This document shows, one piece after another, positions 8,818 to 17,730 of a stretch of DNA of 64,000 nt. The position numbers and the translations under genes are program-made. Source of the DNA: Rhodovulum sp. GTDB taxonomy: Bacteria; Pseudomonadota; Alphaproteobacteria; Rhodobacterales; Rhodobacteraceae. The notes under the pieces are model-generated. The model made no database searches. It was not told where the DNA came from and saw only the letters and a list, made by a program, of their open reading frames with translations. Location of the stretch: positions 124,001 to 188,000 of the forward strand of contig JACKKC010000002.1 of NCBI GenBank assembly GCA_020637615.1, given 5' to 3'. Numbering within the stretch: the stretch's first letter is position 1; every line of letters begins with the position of its first letter.

Positions 8818-9081
8818 ATGCGCCTGATCTGCCCGCTCTGCGGCGAACGCGACCTGCGCGAATTCGTCTATCGCGGCGCGGCGGTGCTGCTCCAGCGCCC
8901 CGCGCCGGAGGCGGGTGCGGCGGCCTTCCTCGACTATCTCGTGACGCGCGACAATCCGGCGGGGCCGAATGCGGAGCTCTGGCAGCACGAGGGCGGCTGC
9001 CGCGCCTGGCTGCGGGTGGTGCGCGACACCCGCGACCATGACGTGCTCGAGGTCGCGCTCGCGCCCGGGCTCGCGCGATGA
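8818..9081 (+). CDS. soxD: Sarcosine oxidase subunit delta
   Basis: 87-residue zinc-binding subunit of heterotetrameric sarcosine oxidase. CPLCG at residues 5-9 and the later HEGGCRAW supply the three Cys and one His of the zinc site. The length is typical of SoxD (85-100). Its stop overlaps the soxA start (ATGA at 9078-9081), so it is translationally coupled to soxA although separated from soxB by the antisense lipoprotein gene. Confidence 0.95.
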   Translation: MRLICPLCGERDLREFVYRGAAVLLQRPAPEAGAAAFLDYLVTRDNPAGPNAELWQHEGGCRAWLRVVRDTRDHDVLEVALAPGLAR

Positions 9082-12020
9082 GCCGGCTGGCCAGCGGCGG
9101 GCAGATCGACCGCAGCCGCGATCTCGACGTGCTCTTCGACGGGCGCCAGCTGGTGGCGCATCCCGGCGACACCCTTGCCTCGGCGCTTCTCGCCAACGGC
9201 ATCCGGCTGGTCGGCCGCAGCTTCAAGTACCACCGGCCGCGCGGCATCCTCGCCGCCGGCTCCGAGGAGCCGAACGCGCTGGTGACCATCGGCCATCATG
9301 CCGCGCGGATCCCCAACGTGCGCGCGACCATGCAGGAGGCGCATGACGGGCTGGTGGCCTTCAGCCAGAACCGCTGGCCCACGCTCGGCCTCGACCTGAT
9401 GGCGGTGAACGATCTCGCTTCGCCCTTCCTCGGGGCGGGCTTCTACTACAAGACCTTCATGTGGCCCGCGGCCTTCTGGGAGCGGCTCTACGAGCCGCTG
9501 ATCCGGCGCGCAGCCGGCCTGGGGCGGCTCGACACGGCGCCGGACCGCGACCTGCACGAGAAGGCCTTCGCCTTCTGCGACCTGCTGGTGATCGGCGCCG
9601 GGCCGGCGGGGCTGATGGCGGCGCTGACCGCCGGGCGGGCGGGGGCGCGGGTGATCCTCGCCGACGAGGATTTCCGCCTGGGCGGGCGGCTCAACGCCGA
9701 GCGGCTGGAGGTCGGCGGCCAGCCCGGCGCGGCCTGGGCGGCGGCGGCGGTTGCGGAGCTGGCGGCGATGCCGAACCTGCGCCTGATGCCGCGCACCACC
9801 GTGACCGGCGCCTATGACGGCGGCACCTATGGCGCGCTCGAGCGCGTATCAGAGCATGTCGGCCTGCCGCCCGAGCATGCGCCGCGCAACGCCTTCTGGC
9901 GGATCGTCGCGCGAAGGGCCGTGCTCGCCTCCGGCGCCATCGAGCGGCCCCTGGCCTTTCCCGACAACGACCGGCCCGGCATCATGCTGGCCGGCGCGCT
10001 GCGCGCCTATCTCAACCGCTGGTCGGTGGCGCCGGGCCGCCGGGCCGTGGTCTTCACCGACAACGACGACGGCTGGCGCACCGCGCGCGACCTGGCCGAT
10101 GCCGGGGTGGAGGTCGCGGCGCTGGTCGACAGCCGCGAGGACGTGGCGCTGCCCGAGGGCCCGTGGCGCGGCCATGCCGGGGCGGCGATCACCGGCACCC
10201 GCGGAAGGCGCGGGCTGAAGGCCGTGCGGCTGCGCGACCGGGCGGGGGAAAGCTGGATCGAGGCGGATTGCCTCGCGGTCTCGGGCGGCTGGAACCCCGC
10301 GCTGCACCTGAGCTGCCACATGAACGGACGGCCCGATTGGGACGCGGCGATCGCCGCCTTCGTGCCGGCGGCGGGCGCGGTGCCGGGGCTGGCTGCGGCC
10401 GGTGCGGCGGCGGGCGCCTTCTCCACCCGCGCGGCCCTCTCCGGCGGCGTGGCGGCGGCCGCGGCGGCGCTCGCCGATCTCGGCATGGCGGCGCCACCTG
10501 TGGAGATCCCGGAGGCCGAGGATGCCCCGACCCGCATCGTGCCGCTCTGGCGGGTGCGGGGGGCGAAGGGCCGCGCCTGGCTCGATTTCCAGAACGACGT
10601 CACCGTCAAGGACGTGGCGCTGGCGGCGCGGGAGAATTTCGCCTCCGTAGAGCACATGAAGCGCTACACCACGCTCGGCATGGCGACCGACCAGGGCAAG
10701 ACCTCCGGCGTGGCAGGGCTCGCGGTGCTGGCCGAGCTGACCGGGCGCGGCATCGCCGCAACCGGCACCACGACCTTCCGCCCGCCCTATACGCCGGTGC
10801 CGATCGCCGCACTCGGCGCCGGGGGCGCGGGGCAGGGGCTGGCGCCCCAGCGCTTCCTGCCCGCGCATGACGCCATCGCCGAGGCCGGCGCCGCCTTCGT
10901 CGAGGCGGGGCTCTGGTACCGCCCGAGCCATTATCCCGCTCCGGGCGAGTCCGGCTGGCGCCCGGCCTGCGACCGCGAGGCGGGCTTCGTGCGGAACGCT
11001 GTCGGGATCTGCGACGTGACCACGCTCGGCAAGATCGACGTCCAGGGCCCGGATGCCGCCGAATTCCTCGACCGGGTCTATGCCAATACCATCTCGACGC
11101 TTGCCACCGGCCGGGTTCGCTACGGGCTGATGCTGCGCGAGGACGGCTTCGTCATGGATGACGGCACCGCCGCGCGGCTGGGCGAGATGCATTTCCTGCT
11201 CACCACCACCACGGCCGCGGCGGGACAGGTGATGGCGCATCTGGAATTCTGCGCGCAATGCCTCTGGCCGGAGCTCGATGTCGCGGTCCTCTCCGTCACC
11301 GAGCACTGGGCGCAGGTAGCCGTCGCCGGGCCGCGGTCGCGCGATCTCGTCAACGACATTCTCGCGCGCCCGGTGTCGGACGCCGATTTCCCTTTCATGG
11401 CCTGCGGCGAGGCGGCGGTGGCGGGCGTGGCGGGGCGGCTCTTCCGCATTTCCTTCTCCGGCGAGCATGCCTACGAGATCGCGGTGCCGGCGGGCCATGG
11501 CGCGGCGCTCTACGAGCGTCTCGTCGCCGGTGCCGCGGCGCGCGGTGGCGGCGCCTACGGGCTCGAGGCGCTCAACGTGCTGCGCATCGAGAAGGGCCTG
11601 CTCACGCATGCCGAGCTGCACGGGCGCACCACCGCCGAGGATCTCGGGCTCGGGCGGATGATCGCGACGGCCAAGGATTGCATCGGCAAGGTCAACGCCG
11701 CCCGTCCCGCCCTGAAGGGGGCGGGGCGCGAGCAGCTCGTGGGCCTCGCGCCGCTCGACCCGGCGGGGCGGCTGCTGGCCGGGGCGCATCTCGTGGCACT
11801 GGGGGCCGATCCCCTGGCGGAAAACGACCTCGGCTACCTCACCTCCGCCTGCCACTCGCCGACCCTCGGCCATGACATCGCGCTCGGCTTCCTGCGCGAC
11901 GGGCGGGCGCGGAGAGGCGCGGTGCTGCGCGCGGTCTGCCGGCTGCGCGACCGCGACACCGCCTGCCGCGTGGTGCCCTTGCCCTTCGTCGATCCCGAGG
12001 GAGGACGGCTGCGTGGATGA
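9078..12020 (+). CDS. soxA: Sarcosine oxidase subunit alpha
   Basis: 980-residue alpha subunit. An N-terminal ferredoxin-fold (Fer2_4-like) domain covers about 10-110. An NAD-binding Rossmann domain has GAGPAG at 173-178. A middle SoxA_A3-type linker spans ~480-590. A C-terminal GcvT-like tetrahydrofolate domain starts near 600, with GICDVTTLGKIDVQGP at about 643, and continues to the end. It transfers the formaldehyde-level carbon to THF. Length (~980) and domain order are those of the family. It overlaps soxD by 4 and soxG by 8 bases, giving a tightly coupled operon. Confidence 0.96.
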   Translation: MSRLASGGQIDRSRDLDVLFDGRQLVAHPGDTLASALLANGIRLVGRSFKYHRPRGILAAGSEEPNALVTIGHHAARIPNVRATMQEAHDGLVAFSQNRWPTLGLDLMAVNDLASPFLGAGFYYKTFMWPAAFWERLYEPLIRRAAGLGRLDTAPDRDLHEKAFAFCDLLVIGAGPAGLMAALTAGRAGARVILADEDFRLGGRLNAERLEVGGQPGAAWAAAAVAELAAMPNLRLMPRTTVTGAYDGGTYGALERVSEHVGLPPEHAPRNAFWRIVARRAVLASGAIERPLAFPDNDRPGIMLAGALRAYLNRWSVAPGRRAVVFTDNDDGWRTARDLADAGVEVAALVDSREDVALPEGPWRGHAGAAITGTRGRRGLKAVRLRDRAGESWIEADCLAVSGGWNPALHLSCHMNGRPDWDAAIAAFVPAAGAVPGLAAAGAAAGAFSTRAALSGGVAAAAAALADLGMAAPPVEIPEAEDAPTRIVPLWRVRGAKGRAWLDFQNDVTVKDVALAARENFASVEHMKRYTTLGMATDQGKTSGVAGLAVLAELTGRGIAATGTTTFRPPYTPVPIAALGAGGAGQGLAPQRFLPAHDAIAEAGAAFVEAGLWYRPSHYPAPGESGWRPACDREAGFVRNAVGICDVTTLGKIDVQGPDAAEFLDRVYANTISTLATGRVRYGLMLREDGFVMDDGTAARLGEMHFLLTTTTAAAGQVMAHLEFCAQCLWPELDVAVLSVTEHWAQVAVAGPRSRDLVNDILARPVSDADFPFMACGEAAVAGVAGRLFRISFSGEHAYEIAVPAGHGAALYERLVAGAAARGGGAYGLEALNVLRIEKGLLTHAELHGRTTAEDLGLGRMIATAKDCIGKVNAARPALKGAGREQLVGLAPLDPAGRLLAGAHLVALGADPLAENDLGYLTSACHSPTLGHDIALGFLRDGRARRGAVLRAVCRLRDRDTACRVVPLPFVDPEGGRLRG

Positions 12021-12599
12021 GCTCGCCATTCGCTCGCCCTTCGAAGGGCTCGACCTGCCCTTGGCGATCGGCGACGCGCGGCTCGCCGAGCTGCCCCGGG
12101 CGCCCATCCGCGTCATCGCGCCCTACCGCGGCCGCGAGGCGGCGGTCTCCGAGGCGCTGCGGGCCGCGCTCGGGTCGGGGCTGCCGCAGATCGGCCGCAC
12201 GGTCCCGCTCGACGGGGGGCGGCTGATCTGGGCCGGGGCCGGGCAATGGATGCTCACCGGCCCGGCCGCCGCGGCGGCGGTGTCGGCGCTGGCGGGGCTC
12301 GCGGCGGTGACCGACCAGAGCGACGGCTGGGCCGCGATGTGGCTCGAGGGGCGCGACGCGCGGGCGGTGCTGGCGCGGCTCCTCCGCTCGATCTCGATGC
12401 CGCGTCCTTCCCCGAGGGCGCCGCAGCGCGCAGCCTCCTGCGCCATGTCGCCTGCCTGCTGGTCGCCGCCGGGGAGGGCTGGGAGATCCGCGTCCCGCGC
12501 TCCTTCGCCCGGACGGCGGCGCAGGACATCACGGACGCGATGCAAAGCCTCGCCGGCCGCCGGGCGCTGGAGGCCGGCGGGCGCGGCGAACCTGCATGA
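12013..12599 (+). pseudogene. soxG: Sarcosine oxidase subunit gamma, apparent frameshift
   Basis: Starts at a GTG (12013) inside the soxA stop. The first frame gives a good SoxG N-terminal half through RAVLARLL, then turns into unrelated Arg/Pro-rich sequence. From about 12383 the continuation is in another frame: PLDLDAASFPEGAAARSLL through IRVPRSFARTAAQDI to a TGA at 12597-12599, the expected SoxG C-terminus. One base added near 12378-12386, in a C/T-rich run, would restore a single ~195-residue protein. It is either a true one-base deletion or a sequencing error; the rest of the operon is intact, so error is quite possible. Confidence 0.8.
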
Positions 12600-12681
12600 G
12601 CCCGCCGGGACCGGAAAGCGCCGCGGCGATGCGCTCCGCGCTTGCGGGACGGCGCCCGGCCCGCTATGAGCGCGCTGGTCA

Positions 12682-12757
12682 GCCCCAGTAGCTCAGTCGG
12701 TAGAGCAACTGTTTCGTAAATAGTAGGTCGGCGGTTCGAGTCCGTCCTGGGGCACCA
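12682..12757 (+). tRNA. tRNA-Thr(CGU)
   Basis: A 76-base cloverleaf: acceptor GCCCCAG pairs with CTGGGGC; the D-arm is GCTCAGTCGGTAGAGC; the anticodon stem ACTGT/ATAGT encloses loop TTCGTAA with anticodon CGT; the T-arm contains GGTTCGAGTCC; the discriminator A is followed by an encoded CCA. It reads ACG threonine codons. It stands 82 bases after soxG and immediately before a cluster of insertion sequences. I did not see a second copy of its 3' end that would mark an attachment site. Confidence 0.97.
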
Positions 12758-12889
12758 CGACCATTGCTTAAACTATTGATAATACAAATAATTACCGGGT
12801 GGCTGATGTCCCGCCCACCTTTGTGTTCACCTAGTCCTCTGTAACCGTAATTCGTATCATTAACTTGATGTATATCGGGAGATGATGCG

Positions 12890-13979
12890 ATGGTGGGGCG
12901 TTTGGCAGACGAGGTCGTTCTGAGTGAGGAGGAACGGGCCTTCCTCGAAGCACAGGTTCGGCGACACAAGGCGGCGCGGTCGCTCTCGGACCGGTGCAGG
13001 ATGATCTTGCTCTGCGCGGAAGGGCTTCAAAGCAAGGAGGCTGGTGCGCGGCTCGGTGTGCATGAGCACACTGTTGGCAAATGGCGCAGGCGGTTTGTGA
13101 AGGAGCGGATCGAGGGTTTGACCGACGAATACCGGCCCGGTCGGCTACGCACCGTATCGGACGATCAGGTTGCGCGGTAATCGAACGCACACCGAACAGC
13201 GCGCCGAAGGATGCCACCATTGGTCGATCCGATCGATGGTTGCAGCAACGCGCCTGTCGCATACGACAATCCGGCGCATCTGGGCCGCCTTCGGCCTTCA
13301 GCCGCATCGGAGCGAGACGTTCAAACTCTCGACCGATCCGCTGTTCGTCGACAAGGTGCAGGACATCGTCGGCCTTTACATGTGCGCCGCCGAACCGGGC
13401 TATCGTGCGTGTGTAGATGAAAAATCGCAGATCCAGGCGCTGGACCGCGAACAGCCGGTGCTGCTGATGGCGTCGGTGTCGCCGAACGCAGAACCCACAC
13501 ATACATTCGACACGGCACGACGTCGCTGTTTGCCGCGCTCGATATCGCCACGGGGCAGTGATCGGAAATGCTACAAACGGCATCGGGCGACCGGGTTCCT
13601 CGACTTCCTCAAGAAGATCGACGTTGCCATGCCGGACGGGCCGGAGGTGCATCTGGTGATGGACAACTATGCCACGCACAAAAACGCCGCGCGTCAAGGC
13701 GCGGCTGGCGCGCCGCCCGCACTGGCACGTGCATTTCACGCCCACGTCGGCAAGCTGGATCAACCAAGTGGAGCGTTGGTTCGCTGAGTTGACACGCAGC
13801 AACTCGCAACGGGTGTCCACCGGTCCACCGCCGAGCTAGAGGCCGACATTGCCGCCTTCATTGAGGCGCATAACGAGAAGCCCAAGCCATACCGATGGGT
13901 CAAATCAGCTGATGAGATCCTCGCATCCGTCAAGCGGTTCTGCCAGCGGACACAGCGAAACACATGTGCCGAACTTTAG
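12890..13979 (+). pseudogene. IS630-family transposase remnant A
   Basis: A DDE transposase spread over at least three frames. Part 1 (12890-~13178) has the HTH region with LSDRCRMILLCAEGL and VGKWRRRF. Part 2 (~13200-13560) has HTTIRRIWAAFGLQPH, ETFKLSTDPLFVDKVQDIVG and CVDEKSQIQALDR, which holds the first catalytic Asp. Part 3 (~13650-13979) has LVMDNYATHK, then in a third frame HFTPTSASWINQVERWF and the C-terminus ending at the TAG 13977-13979. Several frameshifts make it non-functional. It starts ~130 bases past tRNA-Thr. Confidence 0.85.
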
Positions 13980-14057
13980 ATTCGGGTGACTGGCCGTGCA
14001 GTCCCGGCATCTGGTGGATCGGGCCGGCAATGGATCGGCTCTGAGAGACCTCTTGCT

Positions 14058-15336
14058 GTGACCCCCGCCTTTCATCCGGCCGAAGCTGGAGTCCCGCGGT
14101 CAAACTGGCGCGCTTGCGCCGACAGAGCAATGGGCGATCGGTGGAGCGCTTCCGTCACGCGGAGCCGATCGCCCATTGCGGCGAGCTTGGCGGCGTAGGC
14201 GGCCGGCGTCATGTAGCCGATCGCCGAGTGGGGCCGCGCGGTGTTGAACTCCTCGACCCAGCGGGCGACGGCGGCGCGGGCGTGGTTCATCGAGAAGAAC
14301 AGGTGCGCGTTGAGACACGCGTCGCGCATCCTCCCCTGGAAGCTCTCGGCGAAGGCGTTCTCGGTCGGCTTGCCCGGCGTGATGTAGCGCCAATCGACCT
14401 TGGTTGCCTGGATGAAGGCCAGGACTGCCGAGGAGGTGAACTCGGTGCCGTTGTCGCTGACGATGACGTCCGGGCGCCCGCGCCGCGCGATCAGGGCGCC
14501 CATCTCGCGCACCACCCGCTTGCCGGTGAGCGAGGTGTCCGGGACGGCGGCGAGGCATTCCTTGGTCACATCATCGATGACCGTCAGCACCCGGAACCGG
14601 CGCCCGCAGGCCAGCTGGTCGTGCACGAAGTCGGTCGACCAGCGGCAGTTCGGCCCTTCCGGCCTCGGGATCGGCGTGCGCGCCACCGCGATCCGGCGGC
14701 GCGATCGGCGCCGGCGGACCGCCAGCCCTTTCTCGCGGTAGAGCCGCTGGGTCTTCTTGCGGTTCAGGGTATGGCCCTCGCCGCGAAGCAGGACATGCAG
14801 CCGGCGATAGCCGAATCTCCGGCGCAGATCCGCCAGCTCCCGCAGCCGCGCGCGCACCCCGGCATCGTCGGGACGTTGGCTGCAATAGCGGACCGTGCTC
14901 CGGTCCGCGGCGATGATGGTGCACGCCCGCCGCTCGCTCACCTCGAGGCTCGTCCTCAGATGCGCGACCGCGTCCCGCCTGGCGGCGGGCGTCGCCATTT
15001 TTTTTGCCAGTAGCTCTTTCAGCCCGGTGTTGTCGAGCATCGCGTCGGCGTAGAGCCGCTTCAGCCTTGCGTTCTCCGCATCGAGCGTCTTCAGCCGCTT
15101 CGCGTCCGACACCTCCATCCCGCCGAACTTGGCCTTCCAAGCGTAGAATGTCGCCGACGATATCCCGTGCTTGCGGCAGAGCTCGGCGACCGACGCCCCC
15201 GCCTCATGCTCGCGCAGCACCCCGATGATCTGCTCTTCGGCAAACCTGCTTCGCTTCATCTCCGGTTCCTCTCCTGTGGTCAGGATTCCAGCAGCCCGTG
15301 GAGGAGAAACAAGGGCTCACGTCAGCGCGGGGCCAC
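14058..15336 (-). mobile_element. IS3-family insertion sequence (approximate ends)
   Basis: Element carrying the IS3-type transposase at 14072-15259. The left edge reads GTGACCCCCGCC (from 14058). On the right, the reverse strand reads GTGGCCCCGCG ending near 15336, a weak match that may be the imperfect terminal repeat. No target duplication is evident in the flanks, which are remnants of other elements. The ends are uncertain. Confidence 0.45.
14072..15259 (-). CDS. IS3-family transposase, OrfA and OrfB in one frame
   Basis: 395 residues. The N-terminal helix-turn-helix segment FAEEQIIGVLREHEAGASV and a leucine-rich coiled coil (about 50-90) form OrfA. The integrase domain carries WSTDFVHD, VSDNGTEF and ENAFAESF, giving the DDE triad. 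IS3-type elements normally make this protein by programmed -1 frameshifting. Here a run of eight A residues on the coding strand (14998-15005) lies at the OrfA/OrfB junction, but both parts are already in one frame. It is the only transposase in the tract without interruption, so possibly active. Confidence 0.9.
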   Translation of the reverse strand: MKRSRFAEEQIIGVLREHEAGASVAELCRKHGISSATFYAWKAKFGGMEVSDAKRLKTLDAENARLKRLYADAMLDNTGLKELLAKKMATPAARRDAVAHLRTSLEVSERRACTIIAADRSTVRYCSQRPDDAGVRARLRELADLRRRFGYRRLHVLLRGEGHTLNRKKTQRLYREKGLAVRRRRSRRRIAVARTPIPRPEGPNCRWSTDFVHDQLACGRRFRVLTVIDDVTKECLAAVPDTSLTGKRVVREMGALIARRGRPDVIVSDNGTEFTSSAVLAFIQATKVDWRYITPGKPTENAFAESFQGRMRDACLNAHLFFSMNHARAAVARWVEEFNTARPHSAIGYMTPAAYAAKLAAMGDRLRVTEALHRSPIALSAQARQFDRGTPASAG

Positions 15337-15339
15337 CAT

Positions 15340-15586
15340 GAGGCCGTTCGCAGCCGGGGCGGCGAGCCCCGGCCGTCTCGTCGGGTGAGGACGTCGAGCC
15401 TCCGCAGATTGAGGGCGAGGCAGAGCAGGTCGAGGTGGGCGGCGTTGCTCGCGAGGCCGCGGTAGCGGACCCGAACCCAGCCGTAGCGGCGCTTCAGCGT
15501 GCCGTAGGTCCGCTCGATGCCGGCGCGGATCGGCACGAGCGACCGGTTGCGGGCGACTTCGTCCGGGGTCAGGGGGCGATGCCGGA
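15340..15586 (-). pseudogene. IS5-type transposase C-terminal fragment
   Basis: Only the last part of a DDE transposase is left. LTPDEVARNRSLVPIRAGIE, then RTYGTLKRRYGWVRVRYRGL and NAAHLDLLCLALNLRRL, match the C-terminal region of IS5-family enzymes, which has the catalytic Glu in the I-E-R-T context. The 5' part is cut off where the IS256 element begins at 15587, and the 3' side is close to the IS3 element. No second half is found elsewhere in the window. Confidence 0.7.
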
Positions 15587-16935
15587 GAGTGTCCGGTTTT
15601 CTGTGTAAGCGCCCGCCGGTGCATGCTGAGAAGAAAGGATGGCGTGGGCCATGGGGAAGACAATCAACGACGAGATTTTGGACGAGCTGCTGAAGGGCTG
15701 CGAGCGGCCTGAAGACCTGCTCGGTGGCGGCGGGCTGCTGAGGGAGCTCAAGAAGGCGCTGATGCAGCGGATGCTGGGTGCCGAACTGAGCGATCATCCT
15801 GGCTACGGGCATGGGTCAAAGCGCCGCCCGTTCAGACGGGCCGCCGCAACGGTGCCAGCCGCAAGACGGTGAAGGGCGAGGACGGCGCCTTCGAGATCGA
15901 GGTGCCGCGGGACCGCGATGGGAGCTTCGAGCCGAAGCTGATCGCCAAGGGCCAGACGCGGATCGACGATCTCGATGATAAGATCATCGCGATGTACGCC
16001 CGTGGGATGAGCATGCGCGACATCCGCGGCCACCGGGAAGAGCTCTGCGGGCTGGAGGTGTCCCCCGACCTGATCTTCCCGCGTCACCGGCGCCGTGCTG
16101 GACGAGGTCAGGGAATGGCGCTCCCGGGCACTGGATGCCGTCTACCCCATCGTCATCTTCGATGCCTTGCGGGTGAAGATCAGGGACAAGGACAGCCGGA
16201 TCGTGAAGAACGAGGCGGTGTACCTCGCCCTCAAGGGTCACCGGCGACGGGCAGCGCGGTCCTGGGCGCCTGTGGATCGCCGCGAACGAAGGGGCCAGGT
16301 TCTGGCTGGCGGTGATGACCGAGCTGCGCAATCGCGGCGTGCAGGACATCCTGATCGCCGTCGTCGACGGGCTGAAGGGCCTTCCAGAGGCGATCAACCC
16401 GGCCTTCCCGGAAACGACCGTCCAGACCTGCATCGTCCATCTGGTGCGCCATTCGCTGAACTTCTGTTCCTGGAAGGACCGCAAGGCGGTCGCCGCCAGG
16501 CTCCGCGAGGTCTACGGCGCCGAGACGGCCGAGGCCGCCCGGGACGCCCTCGAGGCCTTCGACGAAGCTTGGGGCAATCAATGTCCCTCGATCGCCCAGG
16601 CCTGGCGCCGGGCCTGGCAGGAGGTGATCCCGTTCTTCGCCTTCAGCCCGGAAATCCGCCGGGTGATCCACACGACGAACGCCGTGGAAAGCCTCAACCG
16701 CGTGATCCGGAAATCGATCAAGGCGCGCGGTTCGTTCCCGTCCGAGGATGCCGCCGAGAAGCTGATCTACCTCGCGATCCGGGGGCACGGGAAAACTTCG
16801 AGAACCGTCAGAGGATGGCTGACAGCGGTAAACCAGTTCGCCATAACGTTTGAGGATCGCTTCTCGCCGCTGGGTGGTTGAGGGCGGTCAGATTGGAACC
16901 GGACCGGCGGCGAATACACAGAGTTCCTGACACTC
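15587..16935 (+). mobile_element. IS256-family insertion sequence with terminal repeats
   Basis: The left end (15587-15619) begins GAGTGTCCGGTTTTCTGTGT. The reverse complement of the right end (16904-16935) begins GAGTGTCAGGAACTCTGTGT, and both continue to a shared GCCGG block. These imperfect ~32-base inverted repeats, with a transposase of the matching family between them, define the element. The flanks belong to different transposon remnants and no direct duplication is obvious, so later rearrangement is likely. Confidence 0.75.
15651..16881 (+). pseudogene. IS256-family transposase with multiple frameshifts
   Basis: A mutator-type transposase read in four segments: MGKTINDEILDELLKGCERP (15651-~15840); then IEVPRDRDGSFEPKLIAKGQ and MYARGMSMRDIRGH (~15850-16080); then AVLDEVREWRSRALDAVYPI with IVIFDALRVKI (~16093-16235); then LWIAANEGARFWLAVMTELR through IRRVIHTTNAVESLNRVIR to the TGA at 16881. 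At least three frame changes are needed, so it is probably dead unless these are sequencing errors. Catalytic regions (FDALRVK, VVDGLKG) remain recognisable. Confidence 0.85.
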
Positions 16936-17454
16936 CGATCGGCAGCCGCTCGCCCTTCGGCGCCCATCCTCGGAGCGGGGCCATGTTCGTCTTCACCCAG
17001 GTCTCATCGATGAAGACCAACCGCGTCGGGTCGATCCGGCCCTGATGTCGCCGCCACCTCTCGCGGCGGCGCTTCACATCGGGGCGTTCGCGCTCATCGG
17101 CGACCAGCGTCCTTTTTTGAAACTGAACCCGCAGCCGCGCAGAAACCGCCAAACCGTGTCATGGCTGACCGTCACGCCGCGCTCTGCCAGAAGCTGCTGC
17201 AGACCGCTCAGCGTTACATGCGGGCAGGTCCGGACCTGTTCCAAAAGCCAGTCCCGGTGCGGCGCGAGGATCGGACGGCGATACCCACCCATCTGCGCCG
17301 GACTGACCGACCCGGTCCGCCGCACCCGGTTCGTCCACTTCACCACGCTCGACGGCGCGACACCAAACCGGGCGGCAACACTGCGGCAGCTCTCACCCGA
17401 CTGCATCGCCGCGACCACGCGCTCTCTGAGGTCATTCGAATAGGCTTTCGTCAT
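16936..17454 (-). pseudogene. IS630-family transposase remnant B (5' part)
   Basis: Starts MTKAYSNDLRERVVAAMQSG at 17454, with HTH sequence FGVAPSSVVKWTNR and VSHDTVWRFLRGCGFSFKK. A frameshift near 17080-17110 leads into RLVFIDETWVKTNMAPLRGW, which holds the first catalytic Asp. The gene is cut where the IS256 right end lies (16935), so the C-terminal DDE part is absent here. It is a different IS630 subgroup from remnant A. Confidence 0.82.
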
Positions 17455-17730
17455 CCATGCTGGCCTCCCCACCAGTATGGAATCTGAATCACGATCGACC
17501 CCGGATGGGAATCCCCTCTCGATTCAGAGAAAAACTGACCCGATCTAGGGAATGCGCAAACTACTTCGCAGCCGCCGGGTACGATGCAGACTGATCGGAT
17601 TCCGCTCTAGTGAGCGGACAGACTTGCCGCGACAGACCTACCGGTCTTGTAGAGTGACGAGGATCTGAAGCGGACCCGAGCCTGCATGCGTTGCTGCCTC
17701 CTTCGGATTTTCGGCAAAACGCGGCCAGGC

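Noticed and set aside
9849..12116. 755-codon minus-strand open frame opposite soxA
   Set aside because: Arises from the third-position GC bias of soxA; no protein features.
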